In this document: positions 1 through 8,506 of the stretch, in pieces
How positions within the stretch are numbered: the first letter of the stretch is position 1
Layout: every line of letters begins with the position of its first letter
NCBI GenBank assembly: GCA_047619685.1
Contig: JBLHLC010000048.1
Span: 1 to 26,603, forward strand
From: JABDJZ01 sp047619685
Lineage (GTDB): Bacteria > Bacteroidota > Rhodothermia > Rhodothermales > UBA10348
Length of the DNA: 26,603 bases
Direction of reading: 5' to 3'
Translations under genes and position numbers: made by a program
Notes under the pieces: model-generated
Seen by the model: the letters and a program-made list of their open reading frames with translations, nothing else
Told to the model about the DNA's origin: nothing
Database searches by the model: none

Positions 1-1244
1 TCCACCGGGTCGAAGAATTCTCTCAGCTCACCATTTCGGACGGCCCGGTTTACATCTCGCCCACGCAGCGGGTACCTGCAGGGAATACGGCCGGGAATGA
101 CCAGTATGTCCAGAAGCCAAGAGAGGCTGTCTTCTTTATTCAGGACAAGGTCGAGATTGACGAACTGGTCCTGAACGCCGGACTCCGATTCGACTACTGG
201 GATCCCAACGGCTCGATCCCGGCAAATCTCGAAGCCTCTACCGATGCCTCGAACGGGATTCGACTCGCCACTGGCTTTGTGCGGGCTGAACGTGCAACAC
301 AGATCAGCCCACGTCTCGGCCTTGCCTTTCCAATCTCCGAACGCGGAGTCCTCCACGTCTCGTACGGCCGCTTCTTCCAGGTGCCGCGTTTCTCCTTTAT
401 CTACGCAAACTCGGAATTCGAGGTCGAACTGGGCAACCTGCAGACCATCATGGGCAACGCCAACTTGAAGCCCGAACGCACTACGGCCTACGAGTTGGGT
501 CTGCAGTATTCCTTGGCGCGGGATTTGAAAATCGAACTGACGGTGTACTACAAGGACATCAAGAATCTGTTGGGCCAGGAGATCATCAGCACGGTAGACA
601 AGAAGGTCTACGCCCGGTATGTCAATCGTGACTACGGCAACACCAAGGGGTTTGCCGCCTCACTGATCCGGCAGTACAGCAACAACTTCGGAGTCACGCT
701 GGACTACACGTATCAGGTTGCCCGGGGCAACGCCTCGGATCCCAACAGCGTGTTCTTCAACAACCAGACCCAGCCGCCGGTAGAACCCGAAAAACAGGTG
801 CTTCCTCTGAATTGGGATCAGCGCCATTCACTCAACGGGACGCTCATAATGGGTAACTCTAGCGGGACCACGCTGAGTTTGATTGCCCGCTTCGCATCGG
901 GTCAGCCCTACACTCCGAGCAATCCGGGCAGCCAGCTCTCCGCCCAGTTGTCAAACAGCGAGTCCAAGCCCTCACTGCTCAATATCGACGTGAACATCGC
1001 GCGGCGATTCAAGATGGCGGGCTATTCCGCACGTGTCTACGCGAAGGCCTTCAATGTGCTCGACCGGCTCAACTCCAGGTCCATCTATACCAGCACTGGC
1101 AACCCGTTCCATCCGTACCGGACACTCGGTGAGACCGAAGTCCTGAATCAGAACCGCAACTTCACCGTCGACGAAATCGATCTGAGACCGGACTTCCTGG
1201 ATCCGCCGCGTCGCGTCACGATAGGCCTGGACATCACGTTTTGA
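1..1244 (+). CDS. TonB-dependent receptor, C-terminal part (5' end outside window)
   Basis: The frame is open from base 3 with no start, so this is the C-terminal ~413 residues of a larger protein. It looks like the beta-barrel half of a TonB-dependent outer-membrane receptor: alternating amphipathic strands rich in Tyr, Asn and Arg, phrases such as 'LKPERTTAYELGLQYS' and 'FNVLDRLN' that are typical of barrel strands, and a last strand ending in phenylalanine (RVTIGLDITF), the usual outer-membrane insertion signal. These receptors import large or scarce ligands using TonB energy. The plug domain and TonB box lie upstream and cannot be seen, so the ligand is unknown. The stop TGA overlaps the ATG of the next gene by one base, and the receptor, large secreted protein and PorV-like order suggests one surface complex. 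Family call is firm; substrate is not. Confidence 0.9.
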   Translation, partial: HRVEEFSQLTISDGPVYISPTQRVPAGNTAGNDQYVQKPREAVFFIQDKVEIDELVLNAGLRFDYWDPNGSIPANLEASTDASNGIRLATGFVRAERATQISPRLGLAFPISERGVLHVSYGRFFQVPRFSFIYANSEFEVELGNLQTIMGNANLKPERTTAYELGLQYSLARDLKIELTVYYKDIKNLLGQEIISTVDKKVYARYVNRDYGNTKGFAASLIRQYSNNFGVTLDYTYQVARGNASDPNSVFFNNQTQPPVEPEKQVLPLNWDQRHSLNGTLIMGNSSGTTLSLIARFASGQPYTPSNPGSQLSAQLSNSESKPSLLNIDVNIARRFKMAGYSARVYAKAFNVLDRLNSRSIYTSTGNPFHPYRTLGETEVLNQNRNFTVDEIDLRPDFLDPPRRVTIGLDITF

Positions 1245-4200
1245 TGTTGCCTCGAAATATCAAAGGACTCCTGTGGGTGCTGCTTCTTCTGGCCGCTGGC
1301 CCAGTCGAAGGCCTGGCGCAGGACAGGCCGGAAGGCGGGCGTGAGTTTCGCCGTACGGGGATTCACGACGGCAACCTGGTCTTTACCCGCTACTCCAATT
1401 TTGGAAACCTCGGTTCGCGCTTTGAGCCCCCCAAAATGGAATGGCCCAAGGGCTCTGGCCAGTGGTACGGATTCGAGTTCGTCATGATGGCCGGAGCTGA
1501 GGTGCAGGATGTGAACGGCCAGTTCATTCGAATCGTGACCGAGAACTACACGAACTCAGGCTCCTTCGATGTCAGCCCTGACGGTACACATACCTACGGT
1601 TGGGAGCCGCTGGCCGGATATCTGAACCCGGGCTCTGAGAACGAACTCGACTACCCGCCCATGAGTCATCTGGAGGCGTCATGGCCAGACCAGTGGCCAA
1701 TTGACTATCCGGGAGAGCCGGGCTCGCGAGATGGGCTCTGGAACGGCGAGTTTGGGGCTTTCGTCCGCGGCGACCAAGAGTCGTACTACGTCATGGATGA
1801 TCGCAATAATGACGAGTTCGACTATTTCCCATTTACGAGAAGCTCGGCCGACTCCTCTGACTACCCAGTGGGCCTGCGGGGGCTTGGTCTTCAAGTCCGC
1901 GTTCGCGGCTACCAGTGGGTCAACGTTCAGGCTGAGGACATTCTGATTGTCCGCTATGACATCGAAAACGTCAGCGACAAGGACCTGACTAAGGTGGTCT
2001 TCGGCATGTACGTGGATCCTGCCGTCGGTGGGCAGGGCGATTCGGTGGATGACTTCGCCAACTTCGAGCGTCAGGATGACATTGTCTACATGTGGGATCG
2101 CGACGGCCTGGATAACCGGGGCAGGCCGGGGGTAGGCTACTTCGGATTCGCCTTCCTGGAAAGCCCGGGTGACCCGTTGGACGGAGAAGACAATGACCAG
2201 AACGGGATCGCGGACGAGGTCCAGGACGATGAGCGTGGAACGCTGATCACAGGTACCGAGAATGTCCTGTCCGCTCTTGGTTCGTCTTACGACATGGGTC
2301 AATTCGAGAGCTTCTTCGGCAGCGCCCTGCTTCGCCCGGCCGTCGAGTCCGGGGTGTGGTGGACCGGAGACGAGGACGCCGACTGGGTGGCCTTCAATGA
2401 CCTCAACCAGAACGGCATCCGGGAGGCGAATGAGACTCTTCTGGACGACCGGGGCTCGGATGGCCTGGGGCCAAACGATGATGGCTACGTCGGGCCGGAC
2501 AGCGATGGCAGCGAAGGCAACGGCCAACCGGATCAGGGCGAGCCCAACTTCGGCAAGACCGACAACGATGAGTCTGATCAGATTGGACTCACCAGTTACG
2601 TCCTCCGACCGGCCGGCAACGTCAGCGATGACGAGCGGACGTGGCTGGAGATGGAGCCCAATCGCTTTGGCGGCGAGATGCCCAGCAACCTGGCCTTCAT
2701 CTATGGCTCGGGCTACTTCTCTCTACCCCGCTTCGACACCAGGAAGTTCGCCATCACTAGCCTGTTCGGTCGCGATTTTGACGACATCCTCCGCAACAAG
2801 CGGACGATGCAGAAGATCTACGACGCCGACTACTCCTTCGCCAAGCCGCCCAACAAGTCAGAACTCTCGGTTGTCGCGGGCGACCAGACGGCGGTGCTCA
2901 TGTGGGACAACATCGCTGAGTTCTCTCGTGACCCCATCTATGGCCCCGACTTTGAAGGCTATCTGGTCTACCGGGCCACAGACCCGTCCTTCAACACGAT
3001 AAAGACCATCACCGATGCGTTCGGTAACCCGATTCTGTGGAAGCCCATCGCGCAGTTTGACAGGGAGAATGGGCTCAAGGGACCGCATCCCATCCAGATT
3101 GGGGAGACGGGGGCCGTTTTTAACTCGGGCACCGACTCGGGGCTGCGGTACTACTACAAGGACACGGGTCTGGACAACGGCCGGAAGTACTACTACGCGG
3201 TGGTCCCCTACGACACGGGTTATGATCTGGACTTCTTTAGCCGGGGCATTTCCACGCTAGACAAACTCACGGCCATCGCGCCCACCGAAGCTTCGAAGAT
3301 CATTCAGACCGATCTGATCGGCAACGTCACCTTTGTGGACAAGAACACGGCGGTTGTGGTGCCAAACGCACCGGCCGCCGGAGCGCTCTTGGGTGGCATT
3401 TCGGGTGAGGTAACACTTGAGGGCCCGGCCACCGGTGAGGTGGTGGTAGAGGTTCTTGTAACTGACAGTTTGGATGCCGGTGCACGGTATGAGGTGACCT
3501 TCACCGATACGACCAAGGCGCGCCTGACCAAGGGAATTCAAATCCGCGAGGTGACCAGTGACCGCACTCTTTATGAATCCGCCGTCTTCGATAGTCTGGA
3601 CTTGAGCCGCCGCCTGCTTGCCGGCATGAACTTCAGGGTCTATACACCAGAGGTGGCCACACCTGTCATGCAGGGGTGGACAGAAGGGAGCTCCAATCTC
3701 CGGGGCGAAGTGGATTTGGTGGTTTCCGAACGCAGCGTGCCGATTCCGGAGGACGTGGAGATACAAATGGGCGCACCCGGTGTGGACTCCTCGTTCGTTC
3801 AGTTTGCCTTTGAGCGCCGCATCCCGGTGGACTTTCAGGTAATCGGTGTGACCTCAGGCAAGAAGTACAAGTTTATCCTGGAGGAGACGGGGGTGCCGGA
3901 TGAGCGTCTGAGTCCGGGTGATGTGATCACGATGGTCTTTGACCAGGCCGGCTTCAGGTTCAATCTCGGTTGGCGGTTCACGTTCACTGGTCCGGTTGGC
4001 GAGAACCCCATATTGCCAGAATCGGGCGACGTCTATCGGCTGGACGTCTCCAAGCCTTTCTCCGCCCTGGACGTGGTCAGCTTCTCCACAACGGAGACCA
4101 GTTTCGATAGTGCGGAGGCCGAGGACGCCATGTCCAATATCTACGTGGTGCCCGACCCGTATGTAGTCAGCGCCTCCTGGGAGAAGCCCCTGTTCAACGC

Positions 4201-4444
4201 ATCCGGCCGCGGCGAGCGCCGGATTGACTTCGTGAACCTGCCTCCGCAGTGCACCATCCGGATCTTCAACATTGCCGGGAAGCTGGTGCAGGTCCTTGAA
4301 CATGACACCCCCCTTGAGAACGGCTCGGAAAGCTGGGACCTGGTTTCTAAGGACGGACTGACGGTCTCCTTCGGTGTCTATTTCTTCCATGTGGACGCCC
4401 CCGACATAGGTGAGGCAACCGGCAAATTCACCCTCATCAAGTGA
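1244..4444 (+). CDS. Large secreted/surface protein with Asp-rich segments, Fn3-like domain and T9SS-type C-terminal domain
   Basis: 1066 residues from the ATG at 1244 (TGATG overlap with the receptor stop); a TTG one codon earlier is possible. The N-terminus is a clear signal peptide (hydrophobic LLWVLLLLAAG, cleavage near GLAQ). Residues about 313-446 carry clusters of Asp/Asn/Gly such as DNDQNGIADE and DLNQNGIRE, resembling calcium-binding loops of dockerin or thrombospondin type 3 repeats. Residues about 540-665 look fibronectin-III-like (YLVYRAT...YYYAVVPYD). The last ~100 residues (from VVPDPYVVSASWE through FNIAGKLV to GVYFFHV and a terminal TLIK) have the layout of a T9SS C-terminal sorting domain, although the usual NPFNP motif is replaced by PDPY. 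I do not recognise an enzyme domain. Its place between a TonB receptor and a PorV-like barrel suggests a surface-anchored partner of the receptor. Confidence 0.8.
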   Translation: MLPRNIKGLLWVLLLLAAGPVEGLAQDRPEGGREFRRTGIHDGNLVFTRYSNFGNLGSRFEPPKMEWPKGSGQWYGFEFVMMAGAEVQDVNGQFIRIVTENYTNSGSFDVSPDGTHTYGWEPLAGYLNPGSENELDYPPMSHLEASWPDQWPIDYPGEPGSRDGLWNGEFGAFVRGDQESYYVMDDRNNDEFDYFPFTRSSADSSDYPVGLRGLGLQVRVRGYQWVNVQAEDILIVRYDIENVSDKDLTKVVFGMYVDPAVGGQGDSVDDFANFERQDDIVYMWDRDGLDNRGRPGVGYFGFAFLESPGDPLDGEDNDQNGIADEVQDDERGTLITGTENVLSALGSSYDMGQFESFFGSALLRPAVESGVWWTGDEDADWVAFNDLNQNGIREANETLLDDRGSDGLGPNDDGYVGPDSDGSEGNGQPDQGEPNFGKTDNDESDQIGLTSYVLRPAGNVSDDERTWLEMEPNRFGGEMPSNLAFIYGSGYFSLPRFDTRKFAITSLFGRDFDDILRNKRTMQKIYDADYSFAKPPNKSELSVVAGDQTAVLMWDNIAEFSRDPIYGPDFEGYLVYRATDPSFNTIKTITDAFGNPILWKPIAQFDRENGLKGPHPIQIGETGAVFNSGTDSGLRYYYKDTGLDNGRKYYYAVVPYDTGYDLDFFSRGISTLDKLTAIAPTEASKIIQTDLIGNVTFVDKNTAVVVPNAPAAGALLGGISGEVTLEGPATGEVVVEVLVTDSLDAGARYEVTFTDTTKARLTKGIQIREVTSDRTLYESAVFDSLDLSRRLLAGMNFRVYTPEVATPVMQGWTEGSSNLRGEVDLVVSERSVPIPEDVEIQMGAPGVDSSFVQFAFERRIPVDFQVIGVTSGKKYKFILEETGVPDERLSPGDVITMVFDQAGFRFNLGWRFTFTGPVGENPILPESGDVYRLDVSKPFSALDVVSFSTTETSFDSAEAEDAMSNIYVVPDPYVVSASWEKPLFNASGRGERRIDFVNLPPQCTIRIFNIAGKLVQVLEHDTPLENGSESWDLVSKDGLTVSFGVYFFHVDAPDIGEATGKFTLIK

Positions 4445-5520
4445 TGGCGCGCAAGGTGTCCCCACATATCACAGCTCTGTTTGCACTGACTCTCTTCGGA
4501 GGTCTTGTGGTCGCGCGCGCCTCTGCTCAGGAGATTGACAGGCCCCCCAGCAACTTCGTGGAGGATGTCTCCAACGCGGGTACTAGTGCCGCCGCGTTCC
4601 TGCAGATTGGCGTTGGTGCGCGTGCTATGAGCATGGGAAACGCTGGCGCGACCATGTCGCGAGACGCCACCGTACTATATTGGAATCCGGCCGGAGCTGC
4701 CACGCTCGCCGGGGACGTGACCGTGACGTTTGATCACACCAACTGGCTCGTGGATACCTCCCTCGACTATGTGGGGCTGGTCATGAAACTTCCGGGTTTG
4801 GGATCGCTGGGCTTCAGCATTCTCAGTTTTGACGCGGTTGATGAGCAACCCGTGCGAACCATCTTGCAGCCTGAAGGCACCGGAGAATTCTATAGTGCCT
4901 CCGACGTCGTGCTGGGCCTCACGTGGGCAAGCGCACTCACTGAGAGGTTCTCGGCCGGCATCACCGGCAAGTACGTTCGCGAGTCTCTCTGGAATGAGAC
5001 TGCGTCCACCGGAGCCGTGGATCTGGGCATCCTCTATCGTACCCGGCTGGAAGGCTTCACACTGGCCGCAAGCATCCTCAATTTCGGTGGGGATATGCAA
5101 CTGGCGGGGAGGGATCTGAAACGTCCCTTTGACGATGATGCGGCCAACTTCAGCAACGACCAGTTGAACGCAAGCCTCGATACGGATCGCTTCTCGATCC
5201 CGCTGTCCTTTCGATTTGGCTTTGCATACGAGAGGGTCCTCTCCGACTATCACACGGTCTCCGTGGTCGCGGATCTCATGAACCCATCGGACAACAGCGA
5301 ATCAGTGAATCTGGGCGCTGAATACACATTTGGAAACACCCTGTCCCTGCGCGGTGGCTACGCCGCACTCTTTGAAAGGGACAGGACGGGCGGTGCAAGC
5401 CTGGGAGTCGGCGTTCGTCGCCGCCTCCTGGACCGTGTCATTGTCATCGCCGACTACTCATACGTAGATCTGGGCTTTCTGGGCAGCGTGAATCGGTTCA
5501 CGCTCGCTATAGGAAAGTGA
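4444..5520 (+). CDS. PorV/PorQ-family outer-membrane protein
   Basis: 358 residues from the ATG at 4444, which overlaps the upstream stop by one base (TGATG); a GTG one codon earlier is the only near alternative. A signal peptide ends near ARASAQ. The mature N-terminus has the family's hallmark: AAAFLQIGVGARAMSMGNAGAT followed by SRDATVLYWNPAGAA, as seen in PorV/PorQ and FadL-like barrels. The rest is regular amphipathic beta-strand (DYVGLVMKLPGLGSLGFSILSF, ... NLGAEYTFGNTLSLRGGYA), ending in RFTLAIGK. In characterised T9SS species PorV is an outer-membrane shuttle that takes cargo with C-terminal sorting domains to the attachment machinery. Many Bacteroidota have several paralogues, and this one, embedded with a receptor and cargo genes, may be a dedicated paralogue rather than the general PorV. 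That role is inference. Confidence 0.85.
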   Translation: MARKVSPHITALFALTLFGGLVVARASAQEIDRPPSNFVEDVSNAGTSAAAFLQIGVGARAMSMGNAGATMSRDATVLYWNPAGAATLAGDVTVTFDHTNWLVDTSLDYVGLVMKLPGLGSLGFSILSFDAVDEQPVRTILQPEGTGEFYSASDVVLGLTWASALTERFSAGITGKYVRESLWNETASTGAVDLGILYRTRLEGFTLAASILNFGGDMQLAGRDLKRPFDDDAANFSNDQLNASLDTDRFSIPLSFRFGFAYERVLSDYHTVSVVADLMNPSDNSESVNLGAEYTFGNTLSLRGGYAALFERDRTGGASLGVGVRRRLLDRVIVIADYSYVDLGFLGSVNRFTLAIGK

Positions 5521-5545
5521 TGGATCTCCGTCCCCAATCAATCTG

Positions 5546-8500
5546 ATGGGTAAGACCATGAAAAAGTGCTACCTCTTGCTGGCGACCATGTTGGTCTTCG
5601 GCGCATTCTCAACCGTTCAGGCGCAGCAGCAACTGATATTCAACGAAGTGCTGGCCGATCCACCGGGTGATCTGCCTGGAGACTCGAATGGCGATGGGAC
5701 ACGCTCTTCGTCCCAGGATGAGTTCGTAGAACTGGCCAACGTCAGCGCCGACACGCTGGATCTGACAGGATGGATGCTCGGCGACGATGAGGCCATCAAC
5801 TTCACCTTCCCCGCGGGATACAAGCTGCCCCCGAGGCACATTCTGGTGGTGTTTGGCGGTGGGGATGTCTCGGGAGTGGCCGGCTACGATGTGGACCTGC
5901 TGCTGACCCGTGTATTCAGCGCGGATTCGACCGTCGGTAACGGTCTCGCCAACGGGGGAGAGTACATCGTGCTGAAGTCCCCGGATGGGACCGCAGACAC
6001 CTATCTGGGATATGGATCCAAGGTAGGAGGTGGTGCGCCGGCCACGGCCGCGACCACAGGCATTGAGTTTGAGTATGGCAGCGACATCACGGTTGCCATG
6101 GGCGAGGATGTCTCGGCCACCCGAAGCCCTGATGGGAATGTGGCCGATGCCGAGCCTTGGGTTCAGCACAGCGACGTCAGCAGTGCGCTCTTTTCTCCGG
6201 GAGTGACTGTAGGAGGAGCCGGTGTCATCCCGAAGCCGCTACCCGTACTTACGGTCATCATCAATGAGGTCCTGGCCGATCCGCCATCTGGAACGCCTGG
6301 CGATGCCAACGGCGACGGTACCCGCAGTTCCACCCAAGACGAATTTGTGGAGCTAGCGAACATCTCCGAGGAACCTGTCGATATCTCAGGTTGGCAATTG
6401 GGTGACGACGAAGGTGTAGGCTTCACATTCCCTGATGGCTACATCATGGCTCCGCGGAGCCTCTTGGTGGTATTCGGTGGCGGTGACGTGACAGGAGTCG
6501 CGGGCTACGATGCAGATCCTCTAGTGACGCGTGTCTTCTCGGCTGACTCCACCGTGGGGAACGGGCTCGCCAACGGAGGCGAGATTATTCTCCTGCTCTC
6601 GGACGACGGGGCCTACGATACGTGGTTGGCTTACGGCAGCAAGGTTGGCGACGGAGGTCCTCCCAATGTGGACTCCTATGAGGTCGGCATCGAAGTGGGC
6701 GCACCTGCCAACGCAGATAACAGTATTACCCGCTTTCCTGACGGGGATATCAACGTTATTGATCCGTTCGTACAGCACCTCACCGTGTCCAATTTGGCCT
6801 ACTCGCCGGCACTTACCATCGATGGGCGCACGACCGTTCCTCCGCCACAGCCACCAGTTACGGTTGTGATCAATGAGGTACTGGCTGATGCCACGGGCGC
6901 GGGAGACGCGAACCACGACGGAACCATCAGTGCAACCGAAGATCAGTTCATCGAGATCGTCAACACCAGCGAAGAAGTCGCGGTTGATCTGGGGGGCTGG
7001 ATGGTGGGAGACGAAGGCGGAGCGAGTTTCACCTTCCCAAGCGGCTACATGCTGGCGCCACAAGGGATGGTGGCGGTTTTCGGTGGTGGTGATCTCACTA
7101 ACGCCGCGGGCTACTCAGCCGACCCCATGATGACCAGGGCCTTTGCGGGCACAGGAATGCTGGGTGACGGACTGGACGCCTCAGGTGACTTTGCCGTGCT
7201 CATGTCGCCCGATGGCTCTTACGACGCCTATGTGGCGTTTGGATCGAAGTCAGGCACAGGTGATCCGGCAGTGGGCACCGATACCGAATGGGAGTTTGGA
7301 CTAGCAACGGCGGCAATGGCCGACCAGCAGACTTCCATCACACGAAACCCGGACGGAGATGTCCTGGCACAGGACCCGTTTGTCCTGCACACAGCCGTAA
7401 GCGCAAACATCTTCTCACCCGCGCAGACGGTGGATGCGCTCAACGCCTTGGATGATTTCGTGGACGTGGCTCATCCGTGGGGCTCGGGCGGCGCAATTCA
7501 CTTCACTCGCTTCGAGCGAGATCGGGTTGAGATTCGGGATGCTGCGTCTCTGTTCCCGCTTCAGATGGACCAGGGGACCGTGGAAATGTGGTTCAAGCCT
7601 GATTCTGTCCTGACCAATGACACGCATAATCCGGACTTCACCTACCTGTTCGCCAAGAACTTGGGCGGCAACAATCCGGGTGATCTGGGTCTCGGCTGGC
7701 GGCGCGGCGAAGGGCGGGCCCTGTTCTTTATGCAGGACGGGGTGACCACCACCAACCTGGAGTCCAGCGAGCGCGTTGATGAGGTGTTCTTCCCGCGCTG
7801 GTATCACATTGCGGCCGTCTGGAACACGGCCGACTCGATGAGGATCTTCATCGACGGGGTCCAGGTCTCCAGCATCGAATCGGCGGTGCCACTTCTGGGT
7901 GGTCAGATGGCCATGGCCATCGGAAACGGAGCCGCGGATCTCTGGAACGATCGTATTGAAGGATTCCCTGGGCTCATCGATGAGGTCCGAGTTTCCGTAA
8001 ATGCTCGGTACACGGAGAACTTCGATCTGCCAACAGGTCCCTTTGATATGGATGCGCTGACGCTGGCGCTGTGGCACTTCGACGAAGGCTCAGGCGACAC
8101 AGCGGCTGACGCCACGGGTAATGGATTCGTAGGTACTCTGGGTGGATTCAACAGCGACGGCGCCCCGGATCCAGCCTCGGTTCCGCAGTGGGTCGACGTG
8201 GCTACCCTGGTCGCCAACGTCAGTCAGGATGTACCGGAGCAGTTCGTTCTGGCGCAGAACTACCCGAACCCCTTCAATCCAGTCACGAACATCCAATACA
8301 CGGTGCCGGTAGGGGCCGATGTGGAAGTTCATGTATTCAACGTGTTGGGTCAAAGGGTGGTGACGCTGGCGAATGGCTACCACACGCCGGGCGTCCATCA
8401 GATCTCATTTGACGGCAGCAGACTTGCCAGCGGCATGTACTTCTACACGCTGCGCGCCAACGATCTGGTCCTGACGCAGAAGATGATGCTGATCAAGTAA
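5546..8500 (+). CDS. Secreted protein with three lamin-tail domains, LamG domain and T9SS type A sorting domain
   Basis: 984 residues from the ATG at 5546; the ATG at 5558 (MKKCYLLLATMLVFG) gives an equally good signal peptide and may be the true start. No Shine-Dalgarno is visible for either. Three lamin-tail (LTD) repeats begin with (I/V)(F/I)NEVLAD near residues 31, 238 and 441, so the period is a little over 200. Each carries D.NGDGT.SS.QDEFVELAN, D.(S/T)GW.(L/V)GD, VVFGGGD and PDG. A LamG/concanavalin-like domain follows (about 635-880: VEMWFKPDS, WYHIAAVWN, MRIFIDGVQV, LWHFDEG). The C-terminus (from about 891) is a canonical T9SS type A sorting domain: FVLAQNYPNPFNPVTNIQY, FNVLGQRVVTL, SGMYFYTL, ending in KMMLIK. 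LTD domains are binding folds often found on secreted nucleases or phosphoesterases, but no catalytic domain is visible here. Likely a surface binding or scaffolding protein exported by T9SS. Confidence 0.88.
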   Translation: MGKTMKKCYLLLATMLVFGAFSTVQAQQQLIFNEVLADPPGDLPGDSNGDGTRSSSQDEFVELANVSADTLDLTGWMLGDDEAINFTFPAGYKLPPRHILVVFGGGDVSGVAGYDVDLLLTRVFSADSTVGNGLANGGEYIVLKSPDGTADTYLGYGSKVGGGAPATAATTGIEFEYGSDITVAMGEDVSATRSPDGNVADAEPWVQHSDVSSALFSPGVTVGGAGVIPKPLPVLTVIINEVLADPPSGTPGDANGDGTRSSTQDEFVELANISEEPVDISGWQLGDDEGVGFTFPDGYIMAPRSLLVVFGGGDVTGVAGYDADPLVTRVFSADSTVGNGLANGGEIILLLSDDGAYDTWLAYGSKVGDGGPPNVDSYEVGIEVGAPANADNSITRFPDGDINVIDPFVQHLTVSNLAYSPALTIDGRTTVPPPQPPVTVVINEVLADATGAGDANHDGTISATEDQFIEIVNTSEEVAVDLGGWMVGDEGGASFTFPSGYMLAPQGMVAVFGGGDLTNAAGYSADPMMTRAFAGTGMLGDGLDASGDFAVLMSPDGSYDAYVAFGSKSGTGDPAVGTDTEWEFGLATAAMADQQTSITRNPDGDVLAQDPFVLHTAVSANIFSPAQTVDALNALDDFVDVAHPWGSGGAIHFTRFERDRVEIRDAASLFPLQMDQGTVEMWFKPDSVLTNDTHNPDFTYLFAKNLGGNNPGDLGLGWRRGEGRALFFMQDGVTTTNLESSERVDEVFFPRWYHIAAVWNTADSMRIFIDGVQVSSIESAVPLLGGQMAMAIGNGAADLWNDRIEGFPGLIDEVRVSVNARYTENFDLPTGPFDMDALTLALWHFDEGSGDTAADATGNGFVGTLGGFNSDGAPDPASVPQWVDVATLVANVSQDVPEQFVLAQNYPNPFNPVTNIQYTVPVGADVEVHVFNVLGQRVVTLANGYHTPGVHQISFDGSRLASGMYFYTLRANDLVLTQKMMLIK

Positions 8501-8506
8501 GACCGA

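Noticed and set aside
1679..2527. 282-codon open frame on the minus strand
   Set aside because: Antisense to the Asp-rich part of the large secreted protein; the Val/Ile-rich translation simply mirrors its GAC/GAT codons.
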